Shown: in pieces, positions 9,718 through 17,392 of the stretch
How the letters are laid out: each line of letters opens with the position of its first letter
Position numbering within the stretch: the stretch's first letter is position 1
Assembly: GCF_022374875.2 (NCBI RefSeq)
Contig: NZ_CP092427.2
Coordinates: 4,774,001-4,838,000 of the forward strand
DNA length: 64,000 nt
Reading direction: 5' to 3'
Source of the DNA: Mycolicibacterium rufum
Lineage (GTDB): Bacteria > Actinomycetota > Actinomycetes > Mycobacteriales > Mycobacteriaceae
The notes under the pieces: generated by a model
What the model saw: the letters and a program-made list of their open reading frames with translations, nothing else
Told to the model about the DNA's origin: nothing
The model's database searches: none
Made by a program: the position numbers and the translations under genes

Positions 9718-10227
9718 TCAGATCTTCTTCATGTAGAACGGCATCCGGACCGTCGGCCATTGGTTACGTCCGCAACTGCCGCTCGGACCCAGTGTCTGGT
9801 CTTCCCCGGTGTACTCGTCGGAGGAGGCGTCGACGTGCCCGTCGAACCCGACGGGGTAGATCTTGTAGACCTGCAGGCCTTCCACCGGTTGGCCGTCGGC
9901 GCAGAAGCGCCAGTTCGGTACGACGCGCTTGACGAAGTACAGCCCGCTCGTCGTGTAGATGGGCGCACTCCAGCCCTTGTCACTGGTGACGGTGCCCGTG
10001 CACTCCGTCGGCGAGACGCACTGCGTGGTGATGGTCCACGTCGACCGCTCACCCGGCTGATCCTGGAACCGCTCGTTGACCTTGGCGAAATCGCCGTTGG
10101 AGGACGTCGCGAAGGTGCCGTTGATGCCCCAGCCGTCATTGGCCCCGGCGGGGGACGCGGCCACCAGGGCGGCCGCGAGGGCCGCCGTCGCGATCACGGC
10201 ACTGGCACGCACTCGGGACGCCGACAT
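9718..10227 (-). CDS. Secreted mycobacterial protein of unknown function
   Basis: The protein has 169 residues, starting at an ATG preceded by GAGGAG. Residues 1-33 look like a Sec signal peptide (basic start, alanine-rich core, then SPAGAND). The mature part has repeated aromatic residues and six cysteines (TTQCVSPTECTGTV; WRFCADG; GSCGRNQW), suggesting disulfides. I recall similar secreted proteins across mycobacteria without known function. The longer reading frame to 10404 would run through the shared operator at 10258-10276 and is not used. It is convergent with mceF and divergent from the next secreted protein. Confidence 0.8.
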   Translation of the reverse strand: MSASRVRASAVIATAALAAALVAASPAGANDGWGINGTFATSSNGDFAKVNERFQDQPGERSTWTITTQCVSPTECTGTVTSDKGWSAPIYTTSGLYFVKRVVPNWRFCADGQPVEGLQVYKIYPVGFDGHVDASSDEYTGEDQTLGPSGSCGRNQWPTVRMPFYMKKI

Positions 10228-10257
10228 GGGTGAACTCCTCGGAACCGGGATAGGCGT

Positions 10258-10276
10258 GTTCTCGAAATCGGAGAAT
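10258..10276. promoter_or_regulatory. Candidate operator GTTCTC-N7-GAGAAT between divergent secreted-protein genes
   Basis: The 177-base gap between divergent genes (starts at 10227 and 10405) holds GTTCTC, seven bases, then GAGAAT. Read on the minus strand, the right half gives TGCTATTCTC, whose TATTCT could be the -10 box of the minus-strand gene. The same arrangement recurs at 11713-11730, 17869-17887 and 18651-18669. A further inverted repeat lies near 10354-10371 (TCTTCT, six bases, AGAAGA). No regulator is known; the role is inference. Confidence 0.5.
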
Positions 10277-10404
10277 AGCAGTTCCAAGGCGTTGACGTTG
10301 GCTTTCAAGGCATCTGGACGCAACAGCGGCCCCGCCGCGGAAGTGGTCAGATCAGTCTTCTCTGAAAAGAAGAGTTTCATTTCCGAGTGTGGGAGAGTGA
10401 TCAC

Positions 10405-10800
10405 GTGCGTGTGACTGTCGTCGCGGCCGCGTCACTGGTGGCCCTGGGCGGGCTGGTCGCGCCCCCGGCCGGGGCCGAGCCGCAAACCTGCAACGATGCA
10501 TTCTGTGTGCCGGGGATCACGCCGAACGTCGTGCAAGGTTCGTACTGCTCGAACACCAGCTACTACGTCTTCGGCACCGCGGTCGCCGGTGCGTCGACGC
10601 GGGCGGGCCGGCTGCTGTTCTGCGGCTCTCCCCGCCGTTACGAGCCGCGCTGGTTCCGCTCTCCACCGATGATGGGCATCCGCGAGGAGAACAGCGACTG
10701 CACCGGTTACATGGACGCCGTGGCGCAGGCCCCCGACGGGCTGTTCCTGGCCTGCGTGCCGATGAACAACCGCAGTCTCTGGCGCCGCGGCGACGCCTGA
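10405..10800 (+). CDS. Small secreted cysteine-rich protein, unknown function
   Basis: The protein has 131 residues from a GTG at 10405, with GGGAGAG seven bases upstream. It opens with a signal peptide (RVTVVAAASLVALGGL, then APPAGAEP). The mature protein is short and cysteine-rich (QTCNDAFCVPG, SYCSNTS, LLFCGSP, SDCTGY, LACVPM), so it should be a disulfide-stabilised exported protein. No family is recognised. Its stop is 6 bases from the convergent neighbour's end. It shares its upstream region, and perhaps its regulation, with the divergent secreted gene. Confidence 0.75.
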   Translation: MRVTVVAAASLVALGGLVAPPAGAEPQTCNDAFCVPGITPNVVQGSYCSNTSYYVFGTAVAGASTRAGRLLFCGSPRRYEPRWFRSPPMMGIREENSDCTGYMDAVAQAPDGLFLACVPMNNRSLWRRGDA

Positions 10801-10806
10801 GAACGG

Positions 10807-11220
10807 CTACCAGTTCCGGATCGAGCAGAGCGCGCCCCGCGGCCCGCTGTTGGTCTTCACCACCACGCCGTCGACGGCGAGTTCGCATGTGAAGCCGGCG
10901 GTGTCGAACATCCGCGTCTCGCCGCTCTGAACCAGCACCATCGCCCACAGGTCGGGGTTGGCGAGCCGGGCCTCCATCACCCACGGCCGGTCGGGCGCGA
11001 CGTCGACCTCGGCACGGGGGCTGAACTCGTAGGGGTTGTGGCTGTAGTCGCTGAACGTGGCGGGCTCGGTGTCGCGGTAGTAGATGTCGGCGAAGGAGGG
11101 TGCGTTGGCGGTGACGGTGTAACGCACCTGGTGCAGCACCGGGGGCTGCGCCGTCGCCGGAGCCGCCACGCTCACGGCGGTCGCGACCAGAACCGGGAGG
11201 GCTGCGTATCGCACTCTCAT
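10807..11220 (-). CDS. Secreted protein with MmpS-like beta-domain features, unknown function
   Basis: The protein has 137 residues with a signal peptide (RVRYAALPVLVATAVSVAAPA, cut after ATAQ). The mature part has the pattern VRYTVTANAPSFADIYYRDTEP, then SHNPYEFSPRAEV, and a C-terminal pair of cysteines (FTCELAVDGVVV; GALCSIRNW). This resembles the extracellular beta-sandwich domain of MmpS proteins and related small mycobacterial exported proteins, by inference from pattern. It lies one base downstream of the next minus-strand gene, so the two form an operon. Confidence 0.75.
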   Translation of the reverse strand: MRVRYAALPVLVATAVSVAAPATAQPPVLHQVRYTVTANAPSFADIYYRDTEPATFSDYSHNPYEFSPRAEVDVAPDRPWVMEARLANPDLWAMVLVQSGETRMFDTAGFTCELAVDGVVVKTNSGPRGALCSIRNW

Positions 11221-11221
11221 C

Positions 11222-11677
11222 TCACATCCTGGTCAGGAAGAAGGGATAGGTGAGCTGGCCGCCCGGGGCGCCGTCACAGCCCGCGGCGAAGGAGGAGACC
11301 AGTTCTCCGGTCAGGGTCGTCGCGTCCCAGGTGTAGACGTCGTGGGTGGGAATCGTTGGGCCGTAGTAGATGTCGCCGCAGCGCAGGCCGAACGGATCGT
11401 CCATCGCCATCGTGTAGCGGTTGTCCGCCAGCGTCGCCTCGGCTCGGCCGTAGATCGCTTTGGCGATCGGCTGGGGCAGGGTGTCGACATCGATGCAGTC
11501 CTGGCGCTTCGAGTTGTCCGGGTTGCGGCACGGCGCGATCATCGACCAGACGTACGTGTGGAAGTCGCGCCGGTCCGGGATGTGGAGCAGGTAGTTCCCC
11601 AGCGTCATCGCGGGCGCGGAAGGGGCGGACACGAGGGCCGCGACCAGCAGCGCGGCGATCGCCACGACGGACTTCAC
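11222..11677 (-). CDS. Secreted protein of unknown function
   Basis: The protein has 151 residues from a GTG at 11677 with GGAGG five bases before it; an ATG 12 bases upstream is possible but lacks such a site. Residues 1-26 form a signal peptide (SVVAIAALLVAALVSAPSAPA). The mature part carries four cysteines (APCRNPDN, RQDCIDVD, LRCGDIYY, AGCDGAP) and the phrase DPFGLRCGDIYYGPTI. I recall related exported mycobacterial proteins without function. It is the first gene of a two-gene minus-strand operon and sits behind the operator at 11704-11730. Confidence 0.77.
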   Translation of the reverse strand: MKSVVAIAALLVAALVSAPSAPAMTLGNYLLHIPDRRDFHTYVWSMIAPCRNPDNSKRQDCIDVDTLPQPIAKAIYGRAEATLADNRYTMAMDDPFGLRCGDIYYGPTIPTHDVYTWDATTLTGELVSSFAAGCDGAPGGQLTYPFFLTRM

Positions 11678-11703
11678 ATGATCCTCCACGTCGAGCTCAC
11701 CCC

Positions 11704-11730
11704 GAGAGCGTCATTCTCTTCACGGAGAAT
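11704..11730. promoter_or_regulatory. Candidate operator ATTCTC-N6-GAGAAT upstream of secreted-protein operon
   Basis: Directly upstream of the minus-strand secreted genes lies GAGAGC-GTC-ATTCTC (11704-11718) followed by six bases and GAGAAT (11725-11730). On the minus strand the right half reads TGCTATTCTC, a plausible -10 box, so a repressor bound here would cover the promoter. It belongs to the same family of sites found at five other promoters in the first 24 kb. Confidence 0.5.
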
Positions 11731-11771
11731 AGCAACTCCGCGCACGGGCGGACGGCGGAACGGGCGAGAGC

Positions 11772-13061
11772 TCAGTCGGCCGCGGTGAAGGTGATGTTCA
11801 GTGAGGTCAGTCCGCGCAGGATGAACGTCGGCTCGTAGGTGTAGCGGCGGGCGTGGGCCGGACCGTGGTGCTCCTCGTCGATCGCGATGTCGCGCATCCG
11901 GTCGAGGATCCGTTCGATCGACACCCTGCCCTCGACACGGGCCAGCGGACCTCCCGGACAGGAGTGCACGCCCCGGCCGAACGCGATGTGCTCGCGGACG
12001 TTCTTGCGATCGAGATCGAACTCGTGAGGGTGGGCGAAGCGGTGAGGATCGCGGTTGACCGCGCCCGGGCACACCATCATCGTGGTGCCTGCCGGTACGT
12101 CGACGTCGCCGACCCGGGTGTTCTTCCTGGCCAGGCGGAACTGGCTCTTGACCGGTGCGTCCATCCGCAGCGCCTCCTCGACGAAGACGGGAATGCGGGT
12201 GCGGTCCGAGCGCAGTCGTTCCTGGATGTCGGGATGGTCGCCGAGCACCCGCAGGGAGGCGGTGAGCAGCTTGGTGGTCGTCTCCTGGCCGGCGGCGAAG
12301 AGGAAGGTCGCCGAGCGCACCACCTCGATCACCGGGGGCGTCGACCCGTCCGGGTACTTCGCCGTCGCCAGTGCGGTGAGGACGTCGTCGCGCGGCTCCC
12401 GGCGACGGTCCTCGAGGTAGCCGATGAACTTCTCGTCCAGCCACTCCAGCGGATTCGCGCCCACCAGATCGCTGTGGTCCAGCGAACCGACGTTGGCGCC
12501 CGGCCGCGGGGCGCCCAGCACGGTGCGGAACTCCTCGTGATCGGCTTCGGGAACGCCGAGCAGGTCGGCGATCACCAACAGCGAGAACGGCTTTGCGAAG
12601 GCGGTCAGGAATTCGCAGCGGCCTGCGGGCTCCCTGGCGAAGATGTCGTCGAGCACCTCATCGGCCAGCCGCCACATGAAGTCCTCGTTCTCCTTGAGCC
12701 GGCTCGGCGTCAGGAGTCTGTTGAGGAGCGACCGGGCGTTGGTGTGGTCCGGCGGATCCATCGTGACCATGTGCTCGAACATCGGCATCTGCGGGCGGTG
12801 CGCGGTGATCTGGTCGGTGATGTCGTCGCCCTCGGGCACGAACGGCAGCGGAGGAAAGGGGCCCGCGACGGAGATGCACGACGAGAAGGTGTCGGCGTCC
12901 TTGAGGACCGTGGCGGCCTCCTCGTAGCCGGTGACCGCCAGCACCCCGTAATTCGGTTCGCGCACCACCGGGCACCGGCTTCGGAGATGATCGAAATACG
13001 GGTGTGGATCGGGCACGAGCGACGGATCGGTGAAGTAGTCGATCGTGTCGAAGTCGCTCAT
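11772..13061 (-). CDS. Cytochrome P450
   Basis: The protein has 429 residues, starting at an ATG with AGGAGG eight bases upstream; the frame is open further to 13127 but without support. Key P450 parts are visible: the I-helix oxygen-binding motif FAAGQETTTKL, the K-helix ExxR (EEALRMD), and the heme loop FGRGVHSCPGG with Cys368 as the iron ligand. Soluble bacterial class I type, needing ferredoxin and reductase supplied elsewhere. It is divergent from a TetR gene, with a strong palindrome between them, so control by that TetR is likely. The substrate is unknown; the lipid-catabolic surroundings suggest a hydrophobic one. Confidence 0.92.
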   Translation of the reverse strand: MSDFDTIDYFTDPSLVPDPHPYFDHLRSRCPVVREPNYGVLAVTGYEEAATVLKDADTFSSCISVAGPFPPLPFVPEGDDITDQITAHRPQMPMFEHMVTMDPPDHTNARSLLNRLLTPSRLKENEDFMWRLADEVLDDIFAREPAGRCEFLTAFAKPFSLLVIADLLGVPEADHEEFRTVLGAPRPGANVGSLDHSDLVGANPLEWLDEKFIGYLEDRRREPRDDVLTALATAKYPDGSTPPVIEVVRSATFLFAAGQETTTKLLTASLRVLGDHPDIQERLRSDRTRIPVFVEEALRMDAPVKSQFRLARKNTRVGDVDVPAGTTMMVCPGAVNRDPHRFAHPHEFDLDRKNVREHIAFGRGVHSCPGGPLARVEGRVSIERILDRMRDIAIDEEHHGPAHARRYTYEPTFILRGLTSLNITFTAAD

Positions 13062-13116
13062 GGTGCGGGCCTCCTGGAGTCGGATCCGCGATGCTCGGGA
13101 CTGAGAACGCCGCGAA

Positions 13117-13138
13117 ATGCTGAGCACTTGCTTAGCAT
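13117..13138. promoter_or_regulatory. TetR-type operator between P450 and TetR genes
   Basis: A 22-base near-perfect inverted repeat with arms ATGCTGAGCA and GCTTAGCAT around a short centre lies between the divergent P450 (start 13061) and TetR (start 13195) genes. Position and symmetry fit a TetR dimer site controlling both genes. Binding by the adjacent TetR is inferred. Confidence 0.6.
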
Positions 13139-13194
13139 GGTGGGCGAGTTAGGGTCAAGGTTCGACGACGCGACACGCAGGGGAGGTGAATGCC

Positions 13195-13815
13195 GTGGCA
13201 TCGCCACGCCGGATCGGGGCGCCGGACGCGAAGAACCGCGTCGTGCTCCTCGACGCCGCCGAGCAGCTGCTCATCGAGGAGGGATACGCGGCGGTCACCT
13301 CGCGGCGCGTCGCCGACCGGGCCGGACTCAAGCCCCAGCTGGTGCACTACTACTTCCGCACCATGGAGGATCTGTTCCTGGCCGTGTTCCGGCGCCGGGC
13401 CGAGGAGGGCCTCGCCGTGCTGGGCACCGCGCTGAAGTCGGCGCAGCCGCTGTGGGCGTTGTGGCGGTTCAGCACCGCGCCGGAGGCCACCCGGTTGACC
13501 ATGGAGTTCATGGGGCTGGCCAACCATCGCAAGGCGCTGCGGGCCGAAATCGTCTATTACGCAGAGCGTTTCCGCCAGGAACAGAACACCGCGATCGCCG
13601 AGGCGCTGCGCAGGCACGGGATAGACTCGACCGAGGTGCCGCCGGTGGTGTGGACCGTGTTCGCCACCAGCGTCTCTCAGGCCATGGTCGTCGAGCGCGC
13701 CCTGGGCATCAGCACCGGGCATGCCGAGACGTTCGCGTTCTGTGAGCAGTGGCTGCGCCGCCTGGAGGGTGATCCCCTGCCTGAGGTCGACAACGCGGCG
13801 GCTCACCAGAGGTAG
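13195..13815 (+). CDS. TetR-family transcriptional regulator
   Basis: The protein has 206 residues from GTG 13195, which has AGGGGAGG eight bases upstream; a GTG at 13186 overlaps that site and is less likely. The N-terminal helix-turn-helix covers about residues 15-60 (LLDAAEQLLIEEGYAAVTSRRVADRAG, then QLVHYYFRTMEDLFLAVF). The rest is the variable helical ligand-binding domain. It is divergent from the P450, with a palindrome between, and its end overlaps by 13 bases the convergent subunit IV-like gene. It probably represses the P450 and itself; the effector may be an acyl-CoA or steroid-like compound, but nothing shows which. Confidence 0.9.
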   Translation: MASPRRIGAPDAKNRVVLLDAAEQLLIEEGYAAVTSRRVADRAGLKPQLVHYYFRTMEDLFLAVFRRRAEEGLAVLGTALKSAQPLWALWRFSTAPEATRLTMEFMGLANHRKALRAEIVYYAERFRQEQNTAIAEALRRHGIDSTEVPPVVWTVFATSVSQAMVVERALGISTGHAETFAFCEQWLRRLEGDPLPEVDNAAAHQR

Positions 13816-14087
13816 ATCGCCAGAATCGCCGCCCACAACGTCACCAGCCACGCGTCGGTGGCGCGCCGCAACCACGCGGGTGCGAAGCGCACCTCCATGA
13901 AGCTGCGGACGATCACCCGTGCCTTGACGAAGGCCAGGCTGACCGCGCCGACGGTCAGGGGGACGCTGGCGCCGACGGTAGCGCCGCCGTGTCCCGGCGC
14001 CAGCCACCACGAGATCACCGTGATGGCGCAGAGGGCGGCCCATGCCACGGTGAGCGCAGGGGTCGTGCTCGCGGTCGGCCTCGTCAC
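13803..14087 (-). CDS. Cytochrome c oxidase subunit IV-like small membrane protein
   Basis: The protein has 94 residues with three hydrophobic segments (about 14-31, 36-54, 75-92) and the motif LAFVKARVIVRSFMEVRFAP, characteristic of prokaryotic cytochrome oxidase subunit IV / NorF-like proteins. It is the last gene of a four-gene minus-strand membrane operon, four bases after the subunit III-like gene. No catalytic subunit I is nearby, so its role in an oxidase is unproven. It overlaps the tail of the convergent TetR gene. Confidence 0.75.
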   Translation of the reverse strand: MTRPTASTTPALTVAWAALCAITVISWWLAPGHGGATVGASVPLTVGAVSLAFVKARVIVRSFMEVRFAPAWLRRATDAWLVTLWAAILAIYLW

Positions 14088-14091
14088 ACGT

Positions 14092-14682
14092 TCACCTCAT
14101 CACGTAGAGCAGCCCGAAGATGATGACCCAGAGCAGGTCGACCATGTGCCAGTAGACGGCGCCCGATTCGATCATCGTCAGGCGCCGCCTGTGCTCAACG
14201 CGCAACTCGCGCACCACGATTCCGAGGATGACCAGCCCGACCAGCACATGGAACACGTGCACGCCGGTCAGCATGTAGTAGAACAGGAAGAACTCGCCGC
14301 CGGTGACGGTGTGGCCGTCGGCGATCATCACCGACCACTCGTAGCCCTTGAGCGCGACGAACACGATGCCGCAGCCGCCGCCCAGCAGGGTCAGTCGCAG
14401 GGCGGCCGCATGCTCACCCGCGCGGGCGTGCACCACGCTGCGTGCGATGAACCAGGAACTGGTCAGCAGCACCAGCGTGTTGACGGCGCCGACATCGAGA
14501 TCGAGATGCTGCTGCGCCTCGAGGAAGGCGCGGGAATCCAGCGTGCGCTGCACCATGAAGATCACGAAGTAAGCGCCGAAGATCAGCAGGTCGCCCAGCA
14601 CCATCACCCACATGTGCAGGTCGCCGGGGAGGTGCCCCACTGTCGCCGGCGGAACCTGGTGCGCTGCGGTCGCCTTCGTCAT
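14092..14682 (-). CDS. Heme-copper oxidase subunit III-like (NorE-type) membrane protein
   Basis: The protein has 196 residues from an ATG that overlaps the preceding stop (ATGA). Five hydrophobic segments are visible. Subunit III family features are GDLLIFGAYFVIFMVQR, NTLVLLTSSWFIARSV, YMLTGVHVFHVLVGL and the end block ESGAVYWHMVDLLWVIIFGLLY. In known oxidases this subunit supports the catalytic core. NorE-type versions occur near nitric oxide reductases, but no NorB or CtaD is present here. The family call is firm; the function in this operon is open. Confidence 0.85.
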   Translation of the reverse strand: MTKATAAHQVPPATVGHLPGDLHMWVMVLGDLLIFGAYFVIFMVQRTLDSRAFLEAQQHLDLDVGAVNTLVLLTSSWFIARSVVHARAGEHAAALRLTLLGGGCGIVFVALKGYEWSVMIADGHTVTGGEFFLFYYMLTGVHVFHVLVGLVILGIVVRELRVEHRRRLTMIESGAVYWHMVDLLWVIIFGLLYVMR

Positions 14683-15404
14683 GGCACCGGCACCTCGTCG
14701 GCCGCCAGGTCCTCGTTGGCGCGCTTGAGGAAATAGATGACGCAGGACAGCCAGAACCCGAAGATCACGGTGCCCATCCAGAACGAGATCGAGCCGTTCC
14801 AGGCGAACGGGCCGGCCGTCGAGATGAACACCGGGACGGCGAGGATCTCGGTGACGATCTGCCAGATCGACACGTAGGCCAGCCATTTCGGGAAGATCCG
14901 GTTGCGGTCGTAGAGGATCGCGACGGCGAACGCGACATAGGCGGTGGTGAAGCAGCCCAGCGACCCCACATAGGACAGCAGGCCGAGGTCGTACAGCAGC
15001 GCGAGAACCTGGGGGTCCCGGTCGGGGCGGTAGACCGCGGTGAGGAAGCAGAACGCGACGAGCAGGCATCCCGGCAGTGCGCCCACGGCCATCGAGCCGA
15101 TGTAGGCGTACGCCAGCACGGACCCGGTCGTCATGCGTTTCATGTGGAAGGCGACGATCCCGTTGGCCACTCCGGCGCCGCCGACGATGAGAACCAGCGC
15201 CCCGAAACCGATGCCGATGGTGCCGGCGTGGTCGCTGAAGAACTCGGCCTGCTGCGCCTGGCTGATGTCGGGCCGGGGCGGCGGCATCACGCGGGCGAGC
15301 GCGAAGAAGATGACACCGAACGCGGTGTAGAAGGCCGGCACGATCCAGAAGACGAGCCAGAGGTCCCGCGACGTCGCGGGTCGCACGGCGGGCGGGGCGC
15401 TCAC
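14679..15404 (-). CDS. Multi-pass membrane protein, unknown function (paralogue of next gene)
   Basis: The protein has 241 residues from a GTG that overlaps the upstream stop (GTGA, 15404-15401). About seven hydrophobic segments are seen. Marked features are VMPPPRPDISQAQQAEFFSDHAG near residue 40, HMKRMTTGSVLAYAYIG near 90, a cysteine-containing LPGCLLVAFCF, and RNRIFPKWLAYVSIWQI. Its neighbour upstream has the same plan (PPMSP..., QMKRMATQTHALAYCYLT, VFPRWTGYFAALTG), so the two arose by duplication. I recall such proteins in actinobacterial steroid and lipid regions but know no function. Confidence 0.75.
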   Translation of the reverse strand: MSAPPAVRPATSRDLWLVFWIVPAFYTAFGVIFFALARVMPPPRPDISQAQQAEFFSDHAGTIGIGFGALVLIVGGAGVANGIVAFHMKRMTTGSVLAYAYIGSMAVGALPGCLLVAFCFLTAVYRPDRDPQVLALLYDLGLLSYVGSLGCFTTAYVAFAVAILYDRNRIFPKWLAYVSIWQIVTEILAVPVFISTAGPFAWNGSISFWMGTVIFGFWLSCVIYFLKRANEDLAADEVPVP

Positions 15405-16156
15405 GCGGCGAGGCCGTCGTCGATGACCTGGCGGCGCAGCGTGTTTCGCAGGACGAAGAACATCACGGTCACGAAGGCGACGAATGCGGCGATGCGCACC
15501 CAGAACGACACGACACCGTTCCACGCCAGCGGCCCCGAGGAGACCACCGCTGCCGCGGCGGCGGGCGCCATCGCCACGCCCGTGAGGGCGGCGAAGTAGC
15601 CGGTCCAGCGGGGGAACACCGGACGGGGACTGCCGTGGCGGCCGGTGTCGAAGAAGATCGCGGCGGCCAGCAGGAGGTTCTGGGCGACGAGCATGCCGAC
15701 CGGCGCGACAAGGGTGATCCACGCCAGATCGTTGAGCAGCTGCACGAGTGCCGGATCGCGGTCCCGTCGGAACGCGGCGACGAGGTAGAAGATGTCCGCC
15801 AGGGCGAAGATCGTCGCTCCGCTCACCACCGCGGTCAGGTAGCAGTAGGCCAGGGCATGGGTCTGCGTGGCCATCCGCTTCATCTGGACGACGATCAGCG
15901 TGAAGAACGGCAGCAGCATGATCGCGCAGAGGTTGAAGGTCAGCATGCTGAACCGGATCATCGCGGTGTTCTCGGCATAGAACGCCGCGACATCGGACGC
16001 TGACATCTGCGGTGACATCGGAGGCAGGAAGCCGGGGAACGACACGAAGGCCACCAGCAGGATCGCCCCGACCGCCGGGGTGATCCACAGGCACACCAGT
16101 TGGGCCCTCAGCGCGCTGGTTGCCGGAAGGTCCTCTGCCGCAGCCAGAATCCGCAT
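15401..16156 (-). CDS. Multi-pass membrane protein, unknown function (first gene of operon)
   Basis: The protein has 251 residues starting at an ATG at 16156. About seven membrane segments are seen. A small soluble loop after the first segment (PPMSPQMSASDVAAFYAENTA) matches the loop in the following paralogue, and both share the MKRM motif and a late R-x-FPRW/FPKW motif. It leads the four-gene membrane operon, whose junctions overlap or nearly touch. Twin palindromes 20-60 bases upstream probably control it. Function unknown; the pair plus subunits III and IV may form one membrane complex. Confidence 0.75.
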   Translation of the reverse strand: MRILAAAEDLPATSALRAQLVCLWITPAVGAILLVAFVSFPGFLPPMSPQMSASDVAAFYAENTAMIRFSMLTFNLCAIMLLPFFTLIVVQMKRMATQTHALAYCYLTAVVSGATIFALADIFYLVAAFRRDRDPALVQLLNDLAWITLVAPVGMLVAQNLLLAAAIFFDTGRHGSPRPVFPRWTGYFAALTGVAMAPAAAAAVVSSGPLAWNGVVSFWVRIAAFVAFVTVMFFVLRNTLRRQVIDDGLAA

Positions 16157-16176
16157 CGCGGCCTCCCCTCGCGTCC

Positions 16177-16218
16177 GGTAGCCGATCGGCTACCGGCGAC
16201 AGTAGCCGATCGGCTACC
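16177..16218. promoter_or_regulatory. Tandem perfect palindromes upstream of the membrane operon
   Basis: Two copies of GTAGCCGATCGGCTAC lie at 16178-16193 and 16202-16217, with centres 24 bases apart. The left copy extends to the 18-base palindrome GGTAGCCGATCGGCTACC (16177-16194). They sit just before the minus-strand operon starting at 16156. Spacing of just over two helical turns suits two TetR dimers on one DNA face. The binding protein is not identified; the site is unlike the GAGAAT-type and the P450/TetR sites. Confidence 0.65.
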
Positions 16219-16237
16219 AAAGCTCCAGGGTGGGGAG

Positions 16238-17392
16238 TTACAGGGACAGGATCGTCGCCGACGCGGTCCCGGGCGCGCCGTACACCTGAGCCAGGCCGAC
16301 CCGGGGATTGCCCGGCACCTGACGGTCCCCGGCCTGGCCCCGCAGCTGGCGCACCAGCTCGTGCATCTGCCGCAGACCGGAGGCCCCGATGGGCTCGCCG
16401 TTGGCGATCAGGCCGCCGTCGGTGTTGACGGGAATGCTGCCGTGGATCTCGGTGGCGCCGTCGGCCAGCAGCTTCTCCTGCTCGCCGTCGGCGCACAGGC
16501 CGGTCTCGGCCATGTGGATCACCTCTGCGCCGGCGTCGGTGTCCTGCAGCTGGGCGATGTCGACGTCCTCGGGCCCGATGCCCGCCGCTTCGTAGGCCGC
16601 GCGGGCGGCATACACCGTGGGGGAGGGATCCTCGTCGAGCGGCGCCGAGGTGGCGTGCACCTCGTAGGCGCCGAACGTGCGCGTTCTGATCTCGCTCGCG
16701 CGCACGTAGACCGGTGCGTCGGTGAACTTGCGCGCCAGGTCCCCGCGGCACATGATCACCGCCGCGGCACCCTCGTCGGGCGCGCAGAACATGTACTGGG
16801 TCAGGGGATAGTTGAGCACGGGGGAGCCGAGGATCTCCTCGACCGAGATCTCCTTGCGACGGAACGCATTCGGGTTGAGTGCCCCGTTACGGAAGTTCTT
16901 GTTCGCGACCCGGGCCAGGGTCTCCTGGGAGATCCCGTGCTTGTGGATGTAGTGGTTGGCCTTCATGCCGAAGAACTTGGTGGTGACGAACTGGCCGTTC
17001 TCGGCATACCACTGTGGCAGCGCGAGTTTGGCGGGATCGTCGGTGAAGGCGCCGCGGGGGTGCTTGTCCAGCCCGATCGCGATGCCGATGTCGTACTTGC
17101 CCAGCCGGATCGTGTCCGCGGTCTGCTGGATCGCCGACGCCGAGGTCGCGCAGGCGTTGAAGACGTTGGTGAACGTGATGCCGGTGAGGCCCACCAGGCG
17201 GGTCACGGCGTCGGGGTTGGAGACCTCGTAGCTGCCGCCGAAGCCGAACTGGATGTCCTTCCAGCCGATTCCGGCGTCGGCAAGCGCGAGGTCGATCGCC
17301 TCGGCACCCATCTCCATCGCGGTCTTGTCGAACCGGCCGAACGGGTGCAGGCCGACGCCGATGATCGCGACGTCGTTGGCGGTACCGGTCAC
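16238..17392 (-). CDS. Thiolase-like lipid-transfer protein (SCP-x family)
   Basis: The protein has 384 residues from a GTG that overlaps the stop of the Zn-ribbon gene (GTGA). N-terminal VAIIGVGLHPFGRF and the motif FNACATSASAI place the nucleophilic Cys at residue 81. The C-terminal part has NTDGGLIANGEPIGASGLRQMHELV and QVYGAPGTASATILS, typical of the Ltp/SCP-x group. These enzymes usually act with a DUF35 partner, as here, in retro-aldol or thiolytic shortening of CoA-linked side chains. The gene order DUF35-thiolase resembles Rv3521-Rv3522 (ltp4) of M. tuberculosis; orthology is unproven. Confidence 0.88.
   Translation of the reverse strand: MTGTANDVAIIGVGLHPFGRFDKTAMEMGAEAIDLALADAGIGWKDIQFGFGGSYEVSNPDAVTRLVGLTGITFTNVFNACATSASAIQQTADTIRLGKYDIGIAIGLDKHPRGAFTDDPAKLALPQWYAENGQFVTTKFFGMKANHYIHKHGISQETLARVANKNFRNGALNPNAFRRKEISVEEILGSPVLNYPLTQYMFCAPDEGAAAVIMCRGDLARKFTDAPVYVRASEIRTRTFGAYEVHATSAPLDEDPSPTVYAARAAYEAAGIGPEDVDIAQLQDTDAGAEVIHMAETGLCADGEQEKLLADGATEIHGSIPVNTDGGLIANGEPIGASGLRQMHELVRQLRGQAGDRQVPGNPRVGLAQVYGAPGTASATILSL

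Noticed and set aside
13186..13194. GTG 13186 as start of the TetR gene
   Set aside because: It overlaps the AGGGGAGG ribosome site; GTG 13195 is eight bases after it and gives a normal TetR N-terminus.
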